Source of the DNA: Rhodococcus phenolicus
GTDB lineage: Bacteria; Actinomycetota; Actinomycetes; Mycobacteriales; Mycobacteriaceae
Assembly: GCF_001646785.1 (NCBI RefSeq)
Contig: NZ_LRRH01000022.1
Location: forward strand, 1-64,000
Reading direction: 5' to 3'
DNA length: 64,000 nucleotides
Shown: positions 16,298 through 24,228 of the stretch, piece by piece
Position numbering within the stretch: the stretch's first letter is position 1
Layout of the letters: every line of letters starts with the position of its first letter
Notes under the pieces: generated by a model
Told to the model about the DNA's origin: nothing
The model's input: the letters and a program-made list of their open reading frames with translations, nothing else
The model's database searches: none
Translations under genes and position numbers: made by a program

Positions 16298-17142
16298 GCA
16301 CCACCGCGCTCGCCCCCAGCGCCACCGCTCGTCCGCGCCGGGATGCGTGGTGGCCCCCGTTCGCCGCGATCGCCGTCGCCGTGTTCGTCTGGTGGCTGCT
16401 CACCACCGTCGTCGCCGGATCCGATTCGCTGGTGCGCGAATTCGCACCACAGCATGTCCTCCCCGCCCTCGGCGACCTGATCTCCCGCGGCGTCCTGCTG
16501 CCGGACATCGCAGCGAGCATGTGGCGTCTGCTCGTCGGCCTGTCGATCGCGGCCGTGGTCGGAATTCCGCTCGGTCTGCTCATCGGCCTGAACCCGGTCG
16601 TCGAGCGCGCGTCGATGCCGGTGGTGCAGTTCCTGCGGATGATCTCCCCACTGTCGTGGGCGCCGATCGCGGTGGCACTGTTCGGGATCGGTCACCAGCC
16701 GGTGTTCTTTCTCATCGCCGCGGCGGCGGTGTGGCCGATCGTCATCAACACCGCGGCCGGTGTGCACGGCATCGATCCCGGGCATCTGCTCGTCGCACGG
16801 TCGTTCGGCGCGACCCGCCTCGAACAGTTGACGTCCGTGGTGCTCCCCGCGATCCGCGGTCAGGTGCAGACCGGCCTGCGGGTCGGTCTGGGCATCGCGT
16901 GGGTGGTTCTCGTTCCGGCCGAGATGCTCGGTGTCCGGTCCGGTCTGGGCTACCAGATCCTCAACGCCCGGGATCAGCTCGCCTACGACCAGGTGATGGC
17001 CGTGATCGTCGTGATCGGTGCCCTGGGCTTCTGCCTGGACTGGGCCGCCCGCCACCTGCTGCGGGAGCGCCGGCGGCCCGTGCCCGTCGAGGACGCCGAC
17101 GATCCCCGGTCTCCCGCTCCCCCGGCCACCGGGAGCCGATAG
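16294..17142 (+). CDS. ABC transporter permease (SsuC/TauC-like)
   Basis: The 282-aa protein has about six membrane helices and the EAA-type loop GHLLVARSFGATRLEQLTSVVLP before the last helices, with the SxxxGLxxGxxxAWxxxVxAExL pattern (LRVGLGIAWVVLVPAEML) typical of sulfonate/nitrate importer permeases. Its ATG overlaps the stop of the binding-protein gene (ATGA). It closes the operon. A convergent hydrolase gene ends 50 bases away and no clear terminator lies between them. Confidence 0.88.
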   Translation: MSTTALAPSATARPRRDAWWPPFAAIAVAVFVWWLLTTVVAGSDSLVREFAPQHVLPALGDLISRGVLLPDIAASMWRLLVGLSIAAVVGIPLGLLIGLNPVVERASMPVVQFLRMISPLSWAPIAVALFGIGHQPVFFLIAAAAVWPIVINTAAGVHGIDPGHLLVARSFGATRLEQLTSVVLPAIRGQVQTGLRVGLGIAWVVLVPAEMLGVRSGLGYQILNARDQLAYDQVMAVIVVIGALGFCLDWAARHLLRERRRPVPVEDADDPRSPAPPATGSR

Positions 17143-17191
17143 CCGGTCCGACCGGGTGAAGGATCCCGTCACCCCGTCGGCGCGGCGGGTA

Positions 17192-18067
17192 CTAGCGGCG
17201 CCAGGCTGCGAGCACGGTGCGGACTGCGGCGACCACGGACAACGGCTGGTCGATCATCGGGTGGTGACCGGCGGCAGGCAGCACGGTCATCAACGCGTCG
17301 GGGCCGAACTGCTCGCGCAACTGCCCGTAGAGACGGTCGTCGACGATGCCGTGCTCGCTGCGGAAGTACGCGACCGGGCAGCGGGGGCTCATCTCCTCGA
17401 GGCTGCTGCGCGTCTCGCGGCCCATCCGCAGGGCGTCGAACTTCCAGGAGTACCCGCCGTCGACCGATTTGAGGGAACCGCGGGCGATGTGGTCGAACAC
17501 GTACGGTTCGGCGTCGTCCTGCGGCGGCACGAGCCGGAAGCGTGCGACCGCGGCCTCGACGGTCGGATACACCTTCGGCGGGCCCGACGAGGCCGTCGCC
17601 TTGATTCGCATCTCGAGCTCCTCGGGGGTGAGGTCGCGGATCGGCGAGTCCAGGATGACCACGCCGGCGAGGCGCTCCCCCATCCGGTGGGACGCCGCGA
17701 ACGACACGATGCCGCCCATGCTGTGCCCGACCAGGACGGGCGGCCCGGCGATCCCGCCGGCTTCCGCGGCGGCGAGCAGCTCGTCCGTCCACGCCTCGAG
17801 TGCATAGCGCTCGCGGTGGTCGCTGTCGCCGTGGCCGCTCAGGTCCGGTGCGACGACGCGACGGCCTTCGGCGAGCTGCGGTCCGATGTGGTCCCACCAG
17901 CCCGAATGGGCCATTCCGCCATGCACGAGGACGATGCCGGGCTGCCCCGGATCACCCCACGCGCGGTAGGAGATCGTCGCGCCCGACGCTGTGCATTTCC
18001 CCGTCTCGACGGGTGCGGCAAGCGCATCGACGAACCACTGCGGAGCAGAACCGTTCTCATTGCTCAT
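17192..18067 (-). CDS. Alpha/beta hydrolase
   Basis: The 291-aa protein has the oxyanion segment VLVHGGMAHSGWWD, the nucleophile elbow GHSMGG with Ser116 and a C-terminal PAAGHHPMIDQP with the catalytic His. It resembles the haloperoxidase/meta-cleavage hydrolase-like group. No signal peptide is present, so it acts in the cytosol. It lies 54 bases downstream of a TetR gene on the same strand, so the pair may form one unit. The substrate is unknown. Confidence 0.85.
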   Translation of the reverse strand: MSNENGSAPQWFVDALAAPVETGKCTASGATISYRAWGDPGQPGIVLVHGGMAHSGWWDHIGPQLAEGRRVVAPDLSGHGDSDHRERYALEAWTDELLAAAEAGGIAGPPVLVGHSMGGIVSFAASHRMGERLAGVVILDSPIRDLTPEELEMRIKATASSGPPKVYPTVEAAVARFRLVPPQDDAEPYVFDHIARGSLKSVDGGYSWKFDALRMGRETRSSLEEMSPRCPVAYFRSEHGIVDDRLYGQLREQFGPDALMTVLPAAGHHPMIDQPLSVVAAVRTVLAAWRR

Positions 18068-18121
18068 TACTCGAACTTAAGCGAGGTGTGGCGCCCGCCG
18101 ACAGCCGGGCGGCATTTCGGT

Positions 18122-18700
18122 TCAGGCGTGGCCGGGGATTGCGCGCTCGACGGCGATCCGCACCAGATCGGCGGCGCGCTTCTCGTCGAAGATTCCCGGC
18201 AGGGTGAGACGGTCGAGGATCAGCCAGTTCAGCGCGAGGTACAGCAGCACGACGGCATCCTCGCCGCCGGGCAGGCCGGATTCACGATAGTTGGCGATGT
18301 TGAAATCGAGATCGGCTCGCACCCGCTCGGTGAGCAGGTCCTGCAGTTCGGGTCGCCGGGTCGCCTCGAGCCGCAGCTCGAGGATCGCGAGGTAACCCGT
18401 GCGGAAGTCGGTGACCCGTTCGACCACTTCGGTCATCAGCCCGGTCATGGACTCGCGAGTCTGCCGCTGACGCGACTGTGCGATGACCTCGTCACCGGGA
18501 ATCAGCCTCTCGTAGTAGCGGTGCCCCACCTGGACGAGCAGGTCGTCGCGATTGGCGAAGTAGTTCGAGGCGGTCCCCGCCGGCACCCCCGCCTCCTTGT
18601 CCACCGCGCGGAACGTCAGCCCGCGGGCTCCGTCCCTGGCGAGCACCTCGATCGATGCGTCCAGCAGGGCCTGCCGGCGCTCGGGATTCGTGCGAACCAC
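18122..18700 (-). CDS. TetR family transcriptional regulator
   Basis: The protein has an N-terminal helix-turn-helix (LTFRAVDKEAGVPAGTASNYFANRDDLL) and a TetR C-terminal domain. I chose GTG 18700 (192 aa) because GGAG lies 9 bases upstream. ATG 18715 is also open but would place the start on the adjacent operator. Two copies of GTAGTACTAC-like sequence just upstream, shared with the divergent reductase gene, are its probable binding sites. The hydrolase gene downstream may be a target. Confidence 0.85.
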   Translation of the reverse strand: MVRTNPERRQALLDASIEVLARDGARGLTFRAVDKEAGVPAGTASNYFANRDDLLVQVGHRYYERLIPGDEVIAQSRQRQTRESMTGLMTEVVERVTDFRTGYLAILELRLEATRRPELQDLLTERVRADLDFNIANYRESGLPGGEDAVVLLYLALNWLILDRLTLPGIFDEKRAADLVRIAVERAIPGHA

Positions 18701-18716
18701 TTGACACCACTCCATT

Positions 18717-18757
18717 CGTAGTACTACGTTCAAACCACTTCATGCATAGTACTACGG
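18717..18757. promoter_or_regulatory. Two operator-like repeats between divergent TetR and reductase genes
   Basis: CGTAGTACTACG (18717-18728) is a perfect 12-base palindrome. ATAGTACTACGG (18746-18757) is a second copy with a weaker left side, 29 bases away (under three helical turns). The second copy ends directly at the reductase ribosome site. They probably bind the TetR protein encoded next to them. Confidence 0.6.
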
Positions 18758-18770
18758 AAGGGTGGTTCTT

Positions 18771-19346
18771 GTGCGAAACCTCGTCTACTACGTGGCGGTC
18801 TCCCTCGACGGCTTCATCGCCGGCCCCCACGGGGAATTCGACTTCTATCCGATGTGCGACGACATGTCGTCGTGGATCGACGAGCGGTATCCGGAAACCG
18901 TCCCGACCCACCTGCGCGAGAACGCCGGCGTTCCGATCGACACCCCGAATCGGACCTGGGACACCGTACTGATGGGCCGCGGCGCCTACGAGCCGGGGCT
19001 CGCGGCGGGTGCGGCCAGTCCTTACCACCACCTGAAGCAGTACGTCTTCTCACGCACGCTCGCACCGGTCGACGAGCCGCAGCTCGAGATCGTCGACACC
19101 GACCCGGTCGAGCTGGTCCGGAAGCTGAAAGCGCAGGAGGGCCTCGACATCTGGCTCTGCGGCGGTGGCAATCTCGCCGGTCAGCTCGTCGGCGAGATCG
19201 ATCGGCTGATCTTCAAGAGCTACCCGGTGCTCGCCGGCGACGGCATCCCGGCGCTGTCCGGGAACTTCGCGCCCACACAGTTCACCGTCACCCGGCGCCG
19301 GGAGTTCAGCAACGGCGCGCAGGTGACGTGGTTCGACCGCGCCTGA
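18771..19346 (+). CDS. Dihydrofolate reductase/RibD C-terminal family protein
   Basis: The 191-aa protein starts RNLVYYVAVSLDGFIAG and contains DTVLMGRGAYEP, YVFSRTL and the dinucleotide loop WLCGGGNLAGQL, the pattern of the YwjB/RibD-C reductase family. It probably reduces a pteridine-like or other small substrate with NAD(P)H in the cytosol; folate metabolism is not implied. GTG 18771 has GGAAGG 9 bases upstream and is preferred over GTG 18762. It diverges from a TetR gene with two shared operator repeats, so it is probably derepressed by that regulator's ligand. Confidence 0.85.
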   Translation: MRNLVYYVAVSLDGFIAGPHGEFDFYPMCDDMSSWIDERYPETVPTHLRENAGVPIDTPNRTWDTVLMGRGAYEPGLAAGAASPYHHLKQYVFSRTLAPVDEPQLEIVDTDPVELVRKLKAQEGLDIWLCGGGNLAGQLVGEIDRLIFKSYPVLAGDGIPALSGNFAPTQFTVTRRREFSNGAQVTWFDRA

Positions 19347-19383
19347 CTCCGGCGCACCCCTCCGCACCCCGAAAGGAAACCCC

Positions 19384-19512
19384 ATGCGAAAGCAGCACAG
19401 CACCTACCCGACCCGGATCGACCGGCAGCGCCCGGCCGTTCGTACCGTCCCTCCCCGCACGATCACACCCGCAGTCGGGTGGCAACGACACGGCCGGCGG
19501 GGCGGCCGGTAA
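19384..19512 (+). CDS. Hypothetical 42-aa Arg/Pro-rich peptide
   Basis: ATG 19384 follows GAAAGGA by about 7 bases and opens 42 codons ending TAA at 19512. The peptide is very basic (Arg-rich, with a GRRGGR end) and has no membrane segment or Cys. It sits 37 bases after the reductase gene on the same strand and converges with a TetR gene. The good ribosome site argues for translation, while the composition would also fit a chance frame in GC-rich DNA. I do not recognise it. Confidence 0.35.
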   Translation: MRKQHSTYPTRIDRQRPAVRTVPPRTITPAVGWQRHGRRGGR

Positions 19513-19532
19513 CCCACGTCCGTTCTCCCGGT

Positions 19533-20165
19533 TCAGGATTCGTCGGCGCGACGCCCGGTGTCCCCGGTCAGCGCACGGGCTATCCGACCGAGCCGGAGAT
19601 CCTCCTGTTCGGGTTGTGGATGCACGACCGCGGACAGCGCCTCACCGTCGAGCATATGCACGATCGAGAACAGGATCGTGGTGAACACCTCCGGATCGAA
19701 GCGCGACGCGATCGGAAGCGCCGCACCGAATTCCGCGATCTCGTCGTGGTAGCGCGCCGCGAGGGGTTCGAGCCGCTCGCGCAACAGTGCATCGGTACGG
19801 GCCGCGCCGAGCAGTTCGTACCAGGCCGCGTTGATCGGAGCCCGGCACGCGGCACGCAGCAACCGCAGGCACGCGAGGACCGACTCGTAACCACGGTCGA
19901 TCACGCCGAGTTGCTCGAGGCCCGCGCGGTAGTTGTCGAACTGACGCTTGCGCACTTCGTCGGCGGCCGCGGCCATCAGGTCCAACCGGGTCGGAAAATG
20001 CCGGAACACCCCGCCGGAGGACACACCGGATCTGGTGCACACCTCGGCGATGGTGGTCGCGGTGTAGCCGACCTCGCCCAGCGCGGTCACCGTCGCGTCG
20101 ACGATCCGCCGGATCGTCGCCTCCCGGCGCTCCTGCTGGGTACGAGGCCCGACGGTGCGCGTCAC
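19533..20165 (-). CDS. TetR family transcriptional regulator
   Basis: The 210-aa protein has an N-terminal TetR domain (IVDATVTALGEVGYTATTIAEV, then TRSGVSSGGVFRHFPTRLDL). The start GTG 20165 overlaps the stop of the amidohydrolase gene (GTGA), so it is co-transcribed with it and probably regulates it. No operator is obvious upstream of the amidohydrolase gene. Confidence 0.85.
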   Translation of the reverse strand: MTRTVGPRTQQERREATIRRIVDATVTALGEVGYTATTIAEVCTRSGVSSGGVFRHFPTRLDLMAAAADEVRKRQFDNYRAGLEQLGVIDRGYESVLACLRLLRAACRAPINAAWYELLGAARTDALLRERLEPLAARYHDEIAEFGAALPIASRFDPEVFTTILFSIVHMLDGEALSAVVHPQPEQEDLRLGRIARALTGDTGRRADES

Positions 20166-21952
20166 CCGGCCGGAGCGGGCTCGGGGACCGGTCCGCGTTC
20201 GGTGACACCGGCACGCAGGAACCGCCCCGATCCGACGGTGATGCCGTAGCCGGGCACGAACTCGCCGTCACGGAAGACGACCCGGCCGGCGACGAGGGTC
20301 GCGGTGACCGCGGCGTCGTTGCGGTTCACCATCCGGCGCAGCCCGCCGAATTCGGGCATGGGCTCCTCGTGGTAGCGCTCGGTCTCGTCGTCGAGACCGG
20401 CGGGATCGACGACGACGAGGTCGGCGCGGTCGCCGAGACGCAGGCGCCCGGCGTCGATCCCGTAGAATTCGCCGAGTTCACCGGTGAGCTTGTGAACGGC
20501 GGTCTCGAGCGGCATGACCGGCCTGCCGCGTTCGGCGAAGTCGTGGATGCGGCGCAACATGCGGATCCCGAAGTTGTAGAACGCCATGTTGCGCAGGTGC
20601 GCGCCGGCGTCGGAGAATCCGACCGTCACGCCGGGAGTGCGGATCAGACGGTTCAGCACCTCGGGCCGGTCGTTGGCGATGACGGTGTGCCAACGGAAAT
20701 CCCGGCCGTGTTCGACGACGAGATCGAGGAACACGTCGACAGGATGCACTCCGCGTTCACGCGCGACGTCACCGATCGAGCGGCCCACCATCGTGCCGTC
20801 CGGACAGGCGACGATCGTGGTGTCGTCGAAATCGCGGTGCCACACCCGCGGGGAGAACCGCTTCTCGAAGTCCTGCCGGAACCACCGGCGATAGGACTCG
20901 TCGCGCAGCAGGTCGTTGCGGCCCATCTCCTCCTTCAGATGCAGGGCGGCGCGGCCCGATCCGAATTCCTCGAAGACGACGAGGTCGATACCGTCCGAGT
21001 GCACCTCGAAGGTCGTGGGCAGGTGCTGCCACCGGAACACTCCGCGCCCGAATTTGTTGGCCGCCTTCGCGATCGGACCGAAGATGCGGTGCACCCACCG
21101 TTCGGCCTTGGTGTCCGCGGCGGCGAGGACCGAGGCCTTCATGGGGCGGCGGCCGAGTCCGGTGCTCGCGAGCGCGAAGAACGCCACGTCGTACTTGGTG
21201 TTGAGATTCGGCACGGCCTGCAGCACGCGACCGCGACGACGCAGGATCCGGTGCAGCCGACGAAATTCCGACCACGATGCGTGAGTGGACGGCAGGGTGC
21301 GGGACCGGTAGCGATCCCCGTCGATCTTGTCCCACGGGTTCGTCATGGTGGAGACACCGAGGAACCCCGCGTCGAGCGCCTTGCCGACGGCGGTGTCGAT
21401 GGCGACGAGTTCCTCACGGGTCGGCTTGTTCGCCGGGTCGGTGGAGCGGCCGAGTCCCATCACGGCGGCGCGCACGTCCGAATGACCGATGAACGCGGCG
21501 ACGTTCGGCCCGAGAGGCAGCGCATCGATTGCCGCGACGTACTCCTTGGGCGAGGACCAGCATTTCGCGGTCTCGAGCGCGGTGAGCACGTGGTCGCGGG
21601 GCAGCGCCTCGACACGGCTGAACAGGTCGGCGGCGTCGAGCGGCGGCACGAACACCGTCGACAGCGAACAGTTGCCCATGAGGACGGTCGTCACGCCGTG
21701 CCGCACCGATTCGGTCAGCCCCGGCGCCACGAGTACTTCCGCGTCGTAATGGGTGTGCGCGTCGATGAAGCCGGGCATCACCCACCGGCCGCGCGCGTCG
21801 ACGATCTCGGTGCCGGGGCCTGCGGGCAGCGGCTCGGCACTCTCGGCCACCACGACTCCGTCGCGGATGCCGAGGTCGCGGACGACGCCGGGGGCACCGG
21901 TGCCGTCGAACCACAGGCCCTCACGCACGATGACATCGAATTCTTCACTCAT
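20162..21952 (-). CDS. Amidohydrolase of the N-acyl-D-amino-acid deacylase group
   Basis: The 596-aa protein has the amidohydrolase metal motif PGFIDAHTHYD near residue 60, GNCSLS, later His and Asp ligands in GHSD and GFSDAGAHLRNM, and the usual C-terminal beta domain ending with a GRVVFRDGEFVPGYG-type return strand. The N-terminal IVREGLWFDGTG strand is also typical. It should hydrolyse an amide or cyclic amide using bound metal in the cytosol. N-acyl-D-Asp/Glu deacylases are the nearest named relatives, but the substrate is unknown. A TetR gene is coupled downstream. Confidence 0.85.
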   Translation of the reverse strand: MSEEFDVIVREGLWFDGTGAPGVVRDLGIRDGVVVAESAEPLPAGPGTEIVDARGRWVMPGFIDAHTHYDAEVLVAPGLTESVRHGVTTVLMGNCSLSTVFVPPLDAADLFSRVEALPRDHVLTALETAKCWSSPKEYVAAIDALPLGPNVAAFIGHSDVRAAVMGLGRSTDPANKPTREELVAIDTAVGKALDAGFLGVSTMTNPWDKIDGDRYRSRTLPSTHASWSEFRRLHRILRRRGRVLQAVPNLNTKYDVAFFALASTGLGRRPMKASVLAAADTKAERWVHRIFGPIAKAANKFGRGVFRWQHLPTTFEVHSDGIDLVVFEEFGSGRAALHLKEEMGRNDLLRDESYRRWFRQDFEKRFSPRVWHRDFDDTTIVACPDGTMVGRSIGDVARERGVHPVDVFLDLVVEHGRDFRWHTVIANDRPEVLNRLIRTPGVTVGFSDAGAHLRNMAFYNFGIRMLRRIHDFAERGRPVMPLETAVHKLTGELGEFYGIDAGRLRLGDRADLVVVDPAGLDDETERYHEEPMPEFGGLRRMVNRNDAAVTATLVAGRVVFRDGEFVPGYGITVGSGRFLRAGVTERGPVPEPAPAG

Positions 21953-22030
21953 GAGTCCCCTCCTGCCCGAGTTCGCTCACGATAGCCAGAAAAGAGGTCG
22001 TTCACTCTCTAAATCTCGAATTCCAACAGG

Positions 22031-22049
22031 TTAGGGTCAACTAACTCCA
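22031..22049 (+). promoter_or_regulatory. IdeR/DtxR-like iron box
   Basis: TTAGGGTCAACTAACTCCA shows 12 of 19 matches to the IdeR consensus (TTAGGTTAGGCTAACCTAA), with both outer cores TTAGG and CTAAC intact. It lies 32 bases before the start of a siderophore-type binding-protein gene, as expected for repression under iron sufficiency. Confidence 0.6.
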
Positions 22050-22080
22050 ATGAAGGGCACACCACAGAAGGGCACAACAC

Positions 22081-23076
22081 ATGGGAACGTTCCGTCCACG
22101 CTCGGTATTCGTCGCGGCTCTCACCCTTGCGACCGCATCCACCCTCGTCGCCTGCGGTTCCGGTGACGACAGCACTCCGTCCGGCTCCGAGACCGCCGGC
22201 GCGTTCCCGGTCACCGTCGATCACGCCTACGGATCGACGACGATCGGCGACGCGCCCGAACGGGTGGTGACCATCGGCTTCAACGACCTGGACTTCGTGC
22301 TCGCCCTCGGCGACACCCCGGTCGCCACCCGCGAGTTCACCGGCTACGACTACCGGCAACGGCCGTGGGCCGACCGGTACCCGGAGGCGGCGCAGCTCCC
22401 CGAGGTCGGCGGCATGGAACTCGACTTCGAGAAGCTCGCCGAGACCGGCCCGGACCTGCTCCTCGGGACGTACGCGCTGCTCAAGCCCGACGACTACGAG
22501 ACGGTGTCGGCCATCGCTCCGACCGTCGGGGACCTGCGCGGCCCGGGCGGCGGACCCGCGTCCTGGGAGGACCAGCTCACGACGATCGGCCGATCCCTCG
22601 GCAAGAGCGACGAAGCACAGCGGCTCCTGGAGTCGGTGCGCGGCGAGTTCACCGACGCAACCACCTCGAACCCGCAGTTCGCTGGACGGACCGCGGCGGT
22701 GGCGATGGTCCTCGACGACGGCTTCTACATCCTCGAAGCAGACGATCCGCGCAACCGATTCTTCACCGACCTGGGGTTCGTCACCCCGGCGGAGGTCGGC
22801 GAGGTGAGCCCCGAGCGGCTCGACATGCTCGACCAGCAGAACCTGATCGTCCTCGGCGGGACGAAGGAACAACTCACCGCCGATCCCTTGTTCGCGGCGC
22901 TCGACGTCGTGGAGAACGACCGGACGGTCTATCTCGGCGAGTTCGGAACCGATGCGCCCGCCGCGCTGGGCTTCGCGAGCCCGTTGAGCCTGCCGTATCT
23001 GCTCGACGTCACCGTCCCGGCGCTCGCTGCGGCAACCGACGACGATCCCGCCACCGTGGTTCCGGCGATCGGCTGA
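22081..23076 (+). CDS. Iron-siderophore ABC transporter substrate-binding lipoprotein
   Basis: The 331-aa protein has a lipoprotein signal ending STLVAC and a periplasmic-binding fold of the FepB/FhuD class: TVDHAYGSTTIGDAPERVV at the start of the mature domain, then PDLLLG and AIAPTV. It should capture a ferric siderophore at the outer face of the membrane. AAGG lies 9 bases before the ATG and an IdeR-like box lies upstream, indicating iron control. No permease or ATPase for siderophores is adjacent; the next genes are an ECF-type Ni/Co system. It probably works with a transporter encoded elsewhere. Confidence 0.88.
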   Translation: MGTFRPRSVFVAALTLATASTLVACGSGDDSTPSGSETAGAFPVTVDHAYGSTTIGDAPERVVTIGFNDLDFVLALGDTPVATREFTGYDYRQRPWADRYPEAAQLPEVGGMELDFEKLAETGPDLLLGTYALLKPDDYETVSAIAPTVGDLRGPGGGPASWEDQLTTIGRSLGKSDEAQRLLESVRGEFTDATTSNPQFAGRTAAVAMVLDDGFYILEADDPRNRFFTDLGFVTPAEVGEVSPERLDMLDQQNLIVLGGTKEQLTADPLFAALDVVENDRTVYLGEFGTDAPAALGFASPLSLPYLLDVTVPALAAATDDDPATVVPAIG

Positions 23077-23133
23077 CACAGCGGGGCTTGCGGCACCGTG
23101 CGGCGGCTTCCGCCGTGCGAGCCGGACACATAC

Positions 23134-23149
23134 CTGAGCAACTGTTCAG
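23134..23149 (+). promoter_or_regulatory. ArsR/SmtB-type operator in front of the Ni/Co uptake operon
   Basis: CTGAGCA-AC-TGTTCAG has arms matching at 6 of 7 positions and follows the TGA(A/G)CA-N2-TGTTCA pattern bound by ArsR/SmtB metal sensors. It lies 37 bases before the CbiM-like start codon. An ArsR-type gene with a His-rich tail is present in the hydrogenase cluster (41705-42052). Confidence 0.5.
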
Positions 23150-23185
23150 ATGAGAAGGTACGATGCACGGGTGGATGTCGTAGCT

Positions 23186-23881
23186 ATGCACATGAGCGAC
23201 GGCCTCATCGACGCCCCGACCTCACTCCTGTTCGGAGCCGTGGCGATCGGCGGGATCGGGATCGCGTTGTGGCGGGCCCGGAGTGAACTCGACGAACGCA
23301 CCGCCCCCATGGCGGGACTCGTCGCCGCGTTCGTGTTCGCATTGCAGATGGTGAACTTCCCGATCCTCCCCGGTGTCAGCGGACACGTCCTGGGCGGCGC
23401 GCTCGCGGCAATCCTCGTCGGCCCGTACACCGGTGCACTGTGCATCTCCATCGTGCTGATCGTCCAGGCGCTCCTCTTCGCGGACGGCGGCCTCAGCGCC
23501 CTCGGCGCGAACATCACCAACATGGCCCTGATCGGTGTCGCGACCGGCTACGGCGTCGCGCTCGCGATGCGTCCCCTGATTCGGGGCCGTGGCCGCGTCC
23601 CGGTCCTGACGGTCGTGTCGTTCACCGCGGCGCTGGCCGCCGTGGTCGCCGCATCGGCCGGCTTCCTGCTCGAGTACGCCATCGGCGGCGCCTCGACCAC
23701 GTCGCTCGGGACGGTGGCCACCTACCTGCTCGGCACCCACGTCCTCATCGGCATCGGAGAGGGAATCGTCACGGCCGCGACCGTGGCCGCGGTCGCGCGC
23801 GCCCGGCCCGACCTGGTGTACCTCCTGCGTACCGCACCACGGCGCGCCGCTGCCGCGACGGCATCGGACGTGACGGCATGA
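23186..23881 (+). CDS. cbiM: ECF transporter substrate-specific subunit CbiM/NikM
   Basis: The 231-aa membrane protein begins MHMSDGLID. In this family the N-terminal Met-His form the metal-binding amino terminus, which fixes ATG 23186 as the start. Further family marks are GVSGHVLGGALAAILVGPYTG, GLSALGANITNMALIG and THVLIGIGEGIVTA, across about six helices. It selects Ni2+ or Co2+ for import. With a [NiFe] hydrogenase cluster next door and no cobalamin gene in the window, nickel is the likely ion. The next gene overlaps by ATGA. Confidence 0.92.
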   Translation: MHMSDGLIDAPTSLLFGAVAIGGIGIALWRARSELDERTAPMAGLVAAFVFALQMVNFPILPGVSGHVLGGALAAILVGPYTGALCISIVLIVQALLFADGGLSALGANITNMALIGVATGYGVALAMRPLIRGRGRVPVLTVVSFTAALAAVVAASAGFLLEYAIGGASTTSLGTVATYLLGTHVLIGIGEGIVTAATVAAVARARPDLVYLLRTAPRRAAAATASDVTA

Positions 23882-24228
23882 GCCGCCGCCGGGTACTGCT
23901 CGCACTCGCCGTGGTCACCCTGCTGATCGCCGGAGTCCTCTCCTACCTGGCCAGCTCCAGCCCCGACGGCCTCGATTCGACGACTCTGCGCGGGTGCGAG
24001 GTCGTCGAGATCGACGGGACCGAACATCTGACCGGTGAGTGCATCGCGACCGACGCCACCGACCACACCCTGACCGGCAGCCCTCTGGCCGACTACGCGG
24101 TCGGCGGTCGCGAGTTCTCGACCGGGCTCGCCGGCATTGCCGGCGTCGTGGTGGTCGCGATCGCCGCCGGTGGCCTGTTCCGCCTCCTCGGCCGTCGGCG
24201 CTCACCCGAGGAAGCCGCGGGTCGGTGA
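23878..24228 (+). CDS. cbiN: CbiN/NikN-like small auxiliary membrane subunit
   Basis: The 116-aa protein has two membrane helices (about residues 6-24 and 80-104) and an extracytoplasmic loop beginning SSSPDGLDS; the PDGL motif is the recognised mark of NikN/CbiN/PDGLE proteins. It helps load metal onto the CbiM-type subunit. A Cys pair in the loop (GCEVVE... GECIAT) could form a disulfide or contact metal. It overlaps both neighbouring genes by four bases, so the operon is tightly coupled. Confidence 0.85.
   Translation: MSRRRVLLALAVVTLLIAGVLSYLASSSPDGLDSTTLRGCEVVEIDGTEHLTGECIATDATDHTLTGSPLADYAVGGREFSTGLAGIAGVVVVAIAAGGLFRLLGRRRSPEEAAGR

Noticed and set aside
23077-23185. Looked for a cobalamin or Ni-Co riboswitch before the CbiM-like gene.
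   Set aside because: The gap is only 109 bases and shows no B12-box or the long structured aptamer. A short GGCGG-CTT-CCGCC hairpin near 23107 is too small.
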